Under the pieces are notes generated by a model that was not told the DNA's origin, did no database searches, and saw nothing but the letters and a program-made list of their open reading frames with translations. The position numbers and the translations under genes were made by a program. Below are positions 7,777 through 13,527 of a DNA stretch of 14,646 nucleotides, in pieces (positions within the stretch are counted from its first letter, which is position 1; each line of letters starts with the position of its first letter). The stretch comes from Acidimicrobiales bacterium (lineage in GTDB: Bacteria > Actinomycetota > Acidimicrobiia > Acidimicrobiales > RAAP-2): the NCBI GenBank assembly GCA_017883105.1, contig JADGOF010000018.1, positions 1-14,646 on the forward strand. Reading direction: 5' to 3'.

Positions 7777-8835
7777 ATGCCCGATGATCGCACCACCGTC
7801 ACCGAGCTCGGGACGGCGCTCGGGATGCTCCCCTTCGACAGTCCTGAGGAGGCGTTGGCCAGGCGCCCTGATCAGCTGCGGGTGGCCGACGATGTCTGGG
7901 ACCTGCTCGATGCCGTGGCCGCCTCCGGTCGCTTCACCACCGAGCTACACCAGGCGTTCGCCAACGGCCGGGCCTTCCTCGATGCCCCGGATGGACTGCG
8001 CGGACGAACCCCTCTGATCATCGACTGGACCGGCGGGCGCCGGCCCCCCGGCGACGAGGTGGCTCCGATCGATCTCCGCATCGACCACGTCTACCTGGTC
8101 AGCTGCAAGTACGAGTCGGACATCCTGGCCAACTCGTCCCCGGCGCGGCTCTTCGACGGACTGTTGGCCACCACCGGCACTTGGGAGCGTGGCGACTGGT
8201 ACGAGGCGGTGGCCCCCCACGAGTACGCCATCCTCTACCGTTCGTGCCTGGCCGCCACCGACCTGACCGGGTATCCGGCATCACCCTCGGAGCGCACCCG
8301 GGAACAGTTCGATGCGTTGCGTGAAGCGCTTGCCGGTCGGACCTACCCGGATGCCGCGTCCCGGTCCGCCTATGCCGACCTGTGTCGCACGGTGAGCACG
8401 GCATCGGCCGAACGGTGGGGACGGCGGTTGGAGTCGACCGGCACGGCCAGGGAGACCATGCTGTGGCGCCTGTTGCGCATCGGGAGCGCCCCCTACTTCG
8501 TCCTCGGACACGACAGGAGGACGGGGACGCCGGCGAGATTCCGGATCGCCAGCCCGTGGGACTGGCGGGACCAGTACGAGCTGGTCCGGTTCGGCGTGGT
8601 CGCGGCGTCGGCGGGACAGCCGCGGGTCGATTGGAGCTGCACCTATCGGACCCGTCCGGACGGAGCGTCACAGGTGGCTACCGGTCACGTCGAGATCCGA
8701 TGGAGCCACGGTCGGTTCGCCCAGCCCCCCGAAGCGAAGATCTACCTCGACACCCCCATGGCCCAGCTCCCCGGCTACCACCCGTTGGAAGCCGTCGAAC
8801 CGCCTCAGCTCACCCTCTTCCCGTCCCCAGGTTGA
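7777..8835 (+). CDS. Unrecognised protein, candidate restriction nuclease partner of the methyltransferase
   Basis: 352 residues with no signal peptide or membrane segment. I do not recognise a named family. A central segment reads IIDWTGGRRPPGDEVAPIDL, then RIDHVYLVSCKYESDILANS and SPARLFDGLL (residues 81-130). The spacing of Asp99/Asp103 and Ser109-Cys-Lys111 on adjacent predicted strands resembles the PD-(D/E)XK nuclease pattern with Ser in place of Glu. The C-terminal half has Trp/Tyr-rich segments (WDWRDQYELVRFG, 261-273) and RWSHGRFAQPPEAKIYLDTP (308-327), which could bind DNA. It begins 24 bases after the methyltransferase stop on the same strand, with a G-run (7760-7765) as a distant, weak ribosome site. 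The position beside a DNA methyltransferase suggests the restriction half of an R-M system. That function is inferred and could be wrong; it might instead be a regulatory or accessory subunit. Confidence 0.6.
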   Translation: MPDDRTTVTELGTALGMLPFDSPEEALARRPDQLRVADDVWDLLDAVAASGRFTTELHQAFANGRAFLDAPDGLRGRTPLIIDWTGGRRPPGDEVAPIDLRIDHVYLVSCKYESDILANSSPARLFDGLLATTGTWERGDWYEAVAPHEYAILYRSCLAATDLTGYPASPSERTREQFDALREALAGRTYPDAASRSAYADLCRTVSTASAERWGRRLESTGTARETMLWRLLRIGSAPYFVLGHDRRTGTPARFRIASPWDWRDQYELVRFGVVAASAGQPRVDWSCTYRTRPDGASQVATGHVEIRWSHGRFAQPPEAKIYLDTPMAQLPGYHPLEAVEPPQLTLFPSPG

Positions 8836-8904
8836 CCACCGCTGCGTCGGAGCCTTGGAAGTGGCACGCAACTGGCAACCCTGCGCCTGGGCCATGATGC
8901 GGGG

Positions 8905-9447
8905 ATGGCGTGGGAAGGGGACCAGTACCAGCAGCGATTCGACGCCCTGGCCGCCGCCGGTGTCGACGTCCACGGCGAGGCCGACTTCGTGGTCGGCCAG
9001 GGCCCTACCTCGGTGCTCGATGCCGGGTGCGGCACCGGTCGAGTGGCCCGGGCGCTGGCGCAACGGGGCATCGACGTGGTCGGTGTCGATGCGGATCCAT
9101 CGATGATCGCCACCGCCCGGCGCCTGTCCCCGGATCTCACCTGGTTGGTCGACGACCTCACCCAGTTCGACCTAGGGAGACGGTTCGATGTCGTGGTGAT
9201 GGCCGGGAACGTCCCGATCTTCACCCCCGAAGGGACCGAGGCGGCCCTGGTGGCCGGGTGCGCCCGACACATTGGGCCCGGTGGTGCTCTGGTTACCGGG
9301 TTCCAACTGGGTCGCGGCTATTCGTTGACCGACTTCGATGCGCACTGCCGTTCCGTCGGCCTCGAGTGTGTCGGTCGATGGGCAACCTGGTCGGGTGATC
9401 GGTTTGCCGAGAGCGACTACGCCGTCTCCCTCCACCGGTTCGGCTAA
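8905..9447 (+). CDS. Class I SAM-dependent methyltransferase (small, substrate unknown)
   Basis: 180 residues with a Rossmann methyltransferase core. Motif I is SVLDAGCGTGRVARAL (about 36-51), the acidic SAM ribose-binding strand is DVVGVDADPSMIATARR (55-71), the next acidic loop is WLVDDLTQFDL (about 78-88), and motif IV-like FDVVVMAGNVPIF follows (about 92-104). These fit the Methyltransf_11/25 type acting on small molecules or proteins; nothing indicates the substrate. ATG 8905 follows a GCGGGG run that is at best a weak ribosome site. A gap of 69 bases separates it from the candidate nuclease, so it may be expressed separately and need not belong to the DNA methylation module. Its TAA overlaps the stop of the reverse-strand VOC remnant. 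Confidence 0.85.
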   Translation: MAWEGDQYQQRFDALAAAGVDVHGEADFVVGQGPTSVLDAGCGTGRVARALAQRGIDVVGVDADPSMIATARRLSPDLTWLVDDLTQFDLGRRFDVVVMAGNVPIFTPEGTEAALVAGCARHIGPGGALVTGFQLGRGYSLTDFDAHCRSVGLECVGRWATWSGDRFAESDYAVSLHRFG

Positions 9448-9557
9448 GGCCCGCCCTCCACCACGTCGCGTGGCGGCGCCGGCACCGCGCCCCACTCTTC
9501 AGGTGCCGTCTCCTTGACCCGGGCAGCAGAGAACCACTGGTGGCCCTCGAGGTCGGG
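9444..9557 (-). pseudogene. C-terminal remnant of a VOC/glyoxalase (PhnB-like) protein
   Basis: On the minus strand, 37 codons before a TAG read PDLEGHQWFSAARV followed by KETAPEEWGAVPAPP. DxEGHxW...R and the PEEWGA tail are characteristic of the last strand and C-terminus of VOC-fold glyoxalase/bleomycin-resistance proteins. Upstream of Pro the same frame becomes Arg/Gly-rich nonsense, and neither other minus frame gives VOC sequence before entering the antisense of the PLP enzyme gene. The rest of the gene (about 100 codons) is therefore missing. The stop overlaps the end of the convergent methyltransferase gene, as an original neighbour would. The likely explanation is loss of the body of the gene when the region with the PLP enzyme was rearranged. 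Confidence 0.55.
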
Positions 9558-9680
9558 GCCACGCGTTGGACCATCGAATCGATGGCTATCCCCGTGCCCA
9601 GGAGCCCGCGCCTCGGATCTCCGAGGACGCCCGCCACCTCCGCCTCTCGGACCGCATCTCTGCGACTATGGAGCGCACTC

Positions 9681-9687
9681 AGGAAGG
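9681..9687 (+). promoter_or_regulatory. Ribosome binding site that fixes the PLP enzyme start
   Basis: AGGAAGG lies seven bases before ATG 9695. It favours this start over ATG 9668 and over the longer open frame from 9566. Confidence 0.75.
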
Positions 9688-9694
9688 AACCGCC

Positions 9695-11059
9695 ATGGGC
9701 AATTCCATGTTCGTCTACGACGAACAGATGACCAATCTGATCTTCGACTACTGCCGGTGGCGTCTTGCCCTCGATCCGGTGCCCCTGGACTTCGGGGGGG
9801 CTCAGGCCATGGCCCTCAACGCCACTCTTCAAGGTCTGATCAATGCGGAGGGCACCGATCCCGCTCGGGTCATGGAGATCTTCGACAACGAGCTGGCCAC
9901 GGCCGTGGTGTCGTGTGACAGCCCCCGGTTCCTCTCGTTCATCCCTGCTGCGCCGACCAAGGCAGCCCTGCTGTTCGACATGGTGGTGGCGTGCTCGTCC
10001 CTGCAGGCCACCTCATGGATGGAGGCAGCCGGTGCGGTGGCCGCCGAGAACCAGGCGCTCGGGGTGCTGGCCGGACTGGCCGGACTGCCTGCCGGCGCCG
10101 GTGGATGTTTCGTCGCCGGGGGTTCGGCCGGAAACCTCTCCGCCCTCATGGTCGCCCGCGACACCGCCGGCCACCGGATGGGAGGACGGGCTCCGGAACG
10201 ACCCCTGGTGGCCATCAGCGAGGAGGCCCACTCCTCGGTGGGCAAGGCCCTCCGGGTGCTGGGTGTCGAGTCCCTGCTGGTTCCCTGCGAGGACCACCGC
10301 CTCACCGAGGACGCCCTCCGTTTCGCCCTCGAGAGCCACCCCCGGGGCAGCGACGTCATCGCCGTGGTGGCCACCGCCGGTACCACCAACGCCGGGATCG
10401 TCGATGACCTGGCCGGGGTGGGCGCCGTGGCCCAGGAGCGGTCCCTGTGGTTCCACGTCGACGGGGCCTACGGCTGCGCGGCGCTCTTCGCACCTTCGGT
10501 GCGATCCCGATTTGACGGCATCGAACTGGTTGACTCCTTTGTGGTCGATCCCCACAAATGGCTGTTCGCCCCTTTCGACTGCGCCGCCCTCGTCTACCGG
10601 GAGCCCAACCTGGCCAAGGCCGTCCACACCCAGGATGCGTCGTACCTTGACGTGCTCCACGGCGATGCCCCCGAGGAGTGGAATCCGAGCGACTACGCCT
10701 ACCACCTGACCAGGCGGGCCCGAGGGCTGCCACTGTGGTTCTCGTTGGCCGTGAACGGCACCGACGCTTACCGCGACGCGGTGGAGGCCGTGTTGACCGT
10801 GGCCCAGGAGTGCGCCGATCTCATCGACCGGACACCCCACCTCGAGCTGATCCGCCGGCCGGAGCTCTCCGTCGTGCTGTTCCGCCGGACCGGTTGGGAC
10901 CGCAGCGACTACGAACGGTGGTCAACCTGGATCCTCAACGATCAGATCGGATTCGTCATGCACACCACGTGGGAAGGCGAGCCGGTGGGTCGATTCGCCT
11001 TCCTCCACCCTGACACCACCCTGGAGATAGTCGGGGAGATCCTCGACACCACGGCGTGA
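9695..11059 (+). CDS. PLP-dependent group II decarboxylase family protein (aromatic amino acid decarboxylase-like)
   Basis: 454 residues from ATG 9695. It is a fold-type I PLP enzyme of the AADC/glutamate decarboxylase group, which removes the alpha-carboxyl group of an amino acid to give an amine; a few members do other reactions. Phosphate-binding AGGSAGNLSAL spans about 141-151. His179 in SEEAHSSVGKA should stack on the PLP ring. Asp256 in FHVDGAYG pairs with the pyridine nitrogen. Lys288 in VVDPHKWLFAP is the Schiff-base lysine, preceded by the usual His. The C-terminal small domain includes RPELSVVLFRRTGW (388-401). Length is typical for bacterial members. Substrate cannot be read from the sequence. 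It stands alone on the plus strand, after the VOC remnant and 236 bases before the MBL gene, with no transporter or kinase nearby to suggest a pathway. Confidence 0.9.
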   Translation: MGNSMFVYDEQMTNLIFDYCRWRLALDPVPLDFGGAQAMALNATLQGLINAEGTDPARVMEIFDNELATAVVSCDSPRFLSFIPAAPTKAALLFDMVVACSSLQATSWMEAAGAVAAENQALGVLAGLAGLPAGAGGCFVAGGSAGNLSALMVARDTAGHRMGGRAPERPLVAISEEAHSSVGKALRVLGVESLLVPCEDHRLTEDALRFALESHPRGSDVIAVVATAGTTNAGIVDDLAGVGAVAQERSLWFHVDGAYGCAALFAPSVRSRFDGIELVDSFVVDPHKWLFAPFDCAALVYREPNLAKAVHTQDASYLDVLHGDAPEEWNPSDYAYHLTRRARGLPLWFSLAVNGTDAYRDAVEAVLTVAQECADLIDRTPHLELIRRPELSVVLFRRTGWDRSDYERWSTWILNDQIGFVMHTTWEGEPVGRFAFLHPDTTLEIVGEILDTTA

Positions 11060-11125
11060 GCGTCGCCTCCCACGACGACGGGCCCAGTCGGGATCCGCAG
11101 CACGCCTTCCCTCGAGGAGAGGACA

Positions 11126-11272
11126 ATGCTCTTCGTCGCGGCCGCCGTCCACGCGGGCTTGTTGGTCGGGTCGGAGATCTGGACCTTGATCGGGGACGAT
11201 CGCGATGACGTACTGAACACCTGCAGGGACGGGGACGCACGCCGGGTACGGAACGTTGTACCGTGCCCGTAG
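11126..11272 (+). CDS. Possible small ORF, 48 residues (uncertain)
   Basis: An ATG at 11126 is preceded by GAGGAGAGG (11114-11122) and opens MLFVAAAVHAGLLVGSEIW, then an acidic stretch IGDDRDDVLN and a basic end, stopping at TAG 11270-11272. The start region looks like a short hydrophobic segment. It lies 23 bases before the MBL gene, so it could be a leader or small protein. The opposite strand is also open here, so chance is quite possible in this GC-rich DNA, and I recognise no family. Confidence 0.25.
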   Translation: MLFVAAAVHAGLLVGSEIWTLIGDDRDDVLNTCRDGDARRVRNVVPCP

Positions 11273-11283
11273 GCGGACCGACC

Positions 11284-11288
11284 GGAGG
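11284..11288 (+). promoter_or_regulatory. Ribosome binding site that fixes the MBL gene start
   Basis: GGAGG lies seven bases before GTG 11296. The frame is open upstream to 11263, but that extra segment is Gly/Pro-rich and contains this site, so GTG 11296 is preferred. Confidence 0.7.
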
Positions 11289-11295
11289 TGGACCC

Positions 11296-12012
11296 GTGGA
11301 GGCCAAGGTTGATGAGGTGGCCGAGGGGGTCTACCGCCTGTCCACCTTCGCCCCCGGTCCCGGACTGTCGTTCAACCAATTTCTGATCGATGCCGAACAG
11401 CCCCTGCTCTTCCACACCGGGCACCGGTCCATGTTCGGCTCCATCACCGAGGCCATCGCCACCGTGCTCCCGGTGGATCGCCTCCGGTGGATCACCTTCG
11501 GGCATGTCGAATCCGACGAGTGTGGATCGATGAACGAGTTCCTGGCCGCCGCCTCCGGCGCAGAAGTAGCACACGGTGGCATGGGATGCCTGGTCTCACT
11601 CAACGAGATGGCCGACCGCACTCCCCGGGCCCTGAGCGACGGCGAGGTGCTCGACCTCGGCGGCAAACAGGTACGCCACATCGACACGCCGCACGTGCCG
11701 CACGGCTGGGACGCTCGGGTTCTCTACGAGGAGAGCACCGGCACTTTGCTGTGCGGAGACCTCTTCACCCACTTGGGCGACGGACCCGCCGTCGTCGAGG
11801 AGGAGATCGTCGGACCCGCCGGCGACGCCGAGGATCTCTTCGGTGCGACCTGCATCACGCCCAGCACCGGCCCGACCATCAGGGGACTCGCCGAGCTGGA
11901 ACCGCGGACGCTGGCCCTCATGCACGGCTCGTCGTTCCGAGGCGATGGAGCGGCCCAACTCCTCGCCCTGGCCGACGAGTACGACCGGAGGTTGGCGACC
12001 CAACTCCCCTGA
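11296..12012 (+). CDS. MBL-fold protein with flavodiiron-type (ODP) metal site, stand-alone
   Basis: 238 residues. The sequence VYRLSTFAPGPGLSFNQFLI (12-31) opens an oxygen-reductase-like MBL domain. Instead of the HxHxDH of hydrolases it has HVESD (His70, Glu72, Asp74), the HxExD pattern of flavodiiron proteins. Further ligand candidates are His133 or His136 in DTPHVPHGWD, Asp155 in LLCGDLF and His210 in LMHGSSF. All six positions expected for a diiron site are therefore present. Flavodiiron proteins reduce O2 or NO using an attached flavodoxin domain, which is absent here; related stand-alone ODP domains serve as oxygen sensors or have unknown roles. No signal peptide, so it is probably cytoplasmic. 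The stop TGA lies in the first copy of a 14-base tandem repeat. Confidence 0.82.
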   Translation: MEAKVDEVAEGVYRLSTFAPGPGLSFNQFLIDAEQPLLFHTGHRSMFGSITEAIATVLPVDRLRWITFGHVESDECGSMNEFLAAASGAEVAHGGMGCLVSLNEMADRTPRALSDGEVLDLGGKQVRHIDTPHVPHGWDARVLYEESTGTLLCGDLFTHLGDGPAVVEEEIVGPAGDAEDLFGATCITPSTGPTIRGLAELEPRTLALMHGSSFRGDGAAQLLALADEYDRRLATQLP

Positions 12013-12050
12013 CTACAGACCACTGACTACAGACCACTGACTACAGACCA
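12009..12050. repeat. Three tandem copies of a 14-base repeat
   Basis: CTGACTACAGACCA occurs at 12009-12022, 12023-12036 and 12037-12050 without mismatch, followed by a partial CTGA. The first copy contains the TGA stop of the MBL gene. Since 14 is not a multiple of three, copy-number change would not alter the protein unless it affected the first unit. The composition is clearly less GC-rich than the surroundings. Confidence 0.95.
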
Positions 12051-12102
12051 CTGAGTGCGGTCCAGTGCGGGCCGGACCTGTGGGAATCGGCGCCGGCATG
12101 TG

Positions 12103-12393
12103 TCATCCGGCCGTTGCCGGCACGGGCGTCATTCCAGAGAGTACGTCGGCACGGATCTTGGTGAGCGGCGTACCGAGTAGCGCCACCGGCACGCTGACTC
12201 CGATCACGCACCCGATCTGGCGCCTCCTGTTGATCACCACGCTCCCGGTGGCACCCCGGTCGCCGGAAAGCCCGGCGGTGGCCGACAAGAGGATGTCAGG
12301 GAGGGCCGGTCCGAGGCCGATGCCCACGATGACCTGACCGGGGAACATCTCGGCGGAGTAGTGGCTCTTCGGCCCAATCTCCGGCCATGTCAC
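12103..12393 (-). pseudogene. Fragment of an MFS (DHA2-type) efflux transporter
   Basis: The minus strand encodes a segment with MFPGQVIVGIGLGPALPDIL, then LSATAGLSGDRGATGSVVIN and RRRQIGCVIGVSVPVALLGTP. This closely follows the conserved late region of 14-TM drug transporters (glycine-rich helix, AxAGLPxxRxATGSAVxNxxRQIGxxxGVAxxxxxLGTP). The frame stops at 12103, soon after the helix, and upstream of about 12430 it loses any MFS character. Only some 95 of about 450-500 residues remain, with no start signal. The Arg residues (INRRRQ) where the family has small or neutral residues also suggest decay. I consider it a decayed remnant, not a gene. Confidence 0.6.
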
Positions 12394-12527
12394 CGCAACC
12401 GAAGGGCCCGAGGACAGAACGCCGCTTGGCGGCGGACTCCGGAATTGTCGAACGGGGATCGTGAACGGTCACCCAGCCAAGTGTGTTGCTACCGGGCGCA
12501 CCAAAGCACGACCGCGCGATGCCGTGA

Positions 12528-13208
12528 TCACTTCTTGGACTTCTTGCCTTTGGAACCGGACCGAGGACCCTTCTTCGGCTTCCACTTGAATCCGAGCGCC
12601 TGGGAGGCGAAGCGCATGCCGGCCCTGAACGCACGTTGCGGATCGACCACCGGATCGTGCAGCGCGATCTGGACGGTCAGGCCGTCCAGCAGCGCCGACA
12701 GGGTGACGGAGAATTCGGTCGGGTCGACGTCCACGAACTCACCCGAGGCCTTTCCGTCGCGCACGATGCCGACGATGGTCTCCCGCCGGTGGGCGTCGAA
12801 CTCCTCACGGACCCGGGCCATCTCGGGATGCCGCACCGACTGGGCCCACACGTCGAGCCACAGTCTCCGCCAGTCCGGGAGGTCGGTGTCGGTCTCCGGC
12901 AGGCAGGTCATGGCCACGATGTCCTCGAGTCGGGCTGACGCGCTCTCGATGACCTCCATCCGGCGGGCCCCGAGGTCCGACCATTCGACCTCGGCATGCC
13001 GAATGGCCTTGGTCAGCAGATTCTCCTTGGTCTTGAAGTAGTAGATGACCAGCGCGGGACTGCTGCCGGCCTGTTCCGCCACGTCGGCGATGCGCGTCTC
13101 GGGGAATCCCCGTTCGGCGATGACCTCGAGGGCGGCCCGCAGCATCTCTTCCCGCCGCTGGTCGGCGACCCCATGGGGCGTCGTCGTGGTCTCTTCCACT
13201 TCTGCCAT
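12528..13208 (-). CDS. TetR-family transcriptional regulator
   Basis: 226 residues from ATG 13208, with GGAAGG five bases before it. The N-terminal DNA-binding domain runs from about 18 to 65: RREEMLRAALEVIAERGF, then the helix-turn-helix TRIADVAEQAGSSPALVIYY and FKTKENLL. The C-terminal ligand domain, with WRRLWLDVWAQSVRHPEMAR (about 113-132) and LSALLDGLTVQIALHDP (about 171-187), is of the BetI/TetR_C_6-like kind. The end is a Lys-rich tail (KWKPKKGP then GSKGKKSKK). It is divergent from the WS/DGAT gene, and a perfect palindrome lies about 100 bases upstream of its start. By the usual TetR logic it should repress itself and the divergent gene until a ligand binds. The ligand is unknown; an acyl-CoA or fatty acid is an inference from the target. 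Confidence 0.92.
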   Translation of the reverse strand: MAEVEETTTTPHGVADQRREEMLRAALEVIAERGFPETRIADVAEQAGSSPALVIYYFKTKENLLTKAIRHAEVEWSDLGARRMEVIESASARLEDIVAMTCLPETDTDLPDWRRLWLDVWAQSVRHPEMARVREEFDAHRRETIVGIVRDGKASGEFVDVDPTEFSVTLSALLDGLTVQIALHDPVVDPQRAFRAGMRFASQALGFKWKPKKGPRSGSKGKKSKK

Positions 13209-13305
13209 GGTCGCCTTCCAGACGCCTCGCCACCGCGTCTGACCACGCTGGTCGGATCCGGCAACTCCGGGTCGAGTCGCCTGGTCCTACGGTAGCAGCG
13301 GTTTG

Positions 13306-13317
13306 GACTGATCAGTC
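13306..13317. promoter_or_regulatory. Probable TetR operator
   Basis: GACTGATCAGTC is a perfect 12-base palindrome, flanked by TTG on the left and AGTCAA on the right, which roughly extends the symmetry. TetR-family operators often have a TGAC/ACTGATCAGT-type core. Its place in the gap between a TetR gene and a divergent target fits autorepression plus control of WS/DGAT. Confidence 0.6.
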
Positions 13318-13517
13318 AGTCAATGGCGTTCTATGGCCCGCCCCCGACGGCCGAGAAGGGGATCCGACGATCTCGGCGCTCGGGGCGCCGTAGCGCTGGC
13401 CCCGGTCCGGGCGGGGGCCCGGTCAGAGGGTTGTGTGACGTTCGCCTCTGCCGGAAGGGCTCACCAACGGGGGACGCTGGAGACGGTGAGGTGGCGAGAA
13501 GCTCGCTGCCTGCCAGC

Positions 13518-13522
13518 GGAGG
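13518..13522 (+). promoter_or_regulatory. Ribosome binding site of the WS/DGAT gene
   Basis: GGAGG (within GGAGGTGG) lies five bases before ATG 13528 and fixes that start over the in-frame GTG 13522 and ATG 13540. Confidence 0.75.
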
Positions 13523-13527
13523 TGGCA

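Larger units (their letters stand above)
13209..13527. other. Divergent intergenic region between TetR and WS/DGAT genes
   Basis: These 319 bases contain no gene I can support. They hold the palindrome at 13306-13317, a TTGACT -35-like hexamer on the minus strand (13323-13318) without a convincing -10, and a GC-rich inverted repeat (13398-13403 with 13414-13419) that could form a hairpin in the long WS/DGAT leader. Confidence 0.5.

Noticed and set aside
9293..9832. 179-codon minus-strand ORF across the methyltransferase end and PLP enzyme start
   Set aside because: It is antisense to two clear genes, has an Arg/Ser-rich shadow composition, and does not contain the VOC motif, which lies in another minus frame.
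11254..11271. GGTAC...GTACC inverted repeat before the MBL gene
   Set aside because: Only five-base arms with an asymmetric eight-base centre, overlapping the possible small ORF; too weak to call an operator.
12070..12112. GGCCGGA / TCCGGCC inverted repeat around the end of the MFS remnant
   Set aside because: Seven-base GC-rich arms 29 bases apart are expected by chance in DNA of this composition, and there is no terminator tail.
12065..12337. 90-codon plus-strand ORF in the gap after the MBL gene
   Set aside because: No recognisable motif, and the opposite strand gives a clear transporter fragment in the same place.
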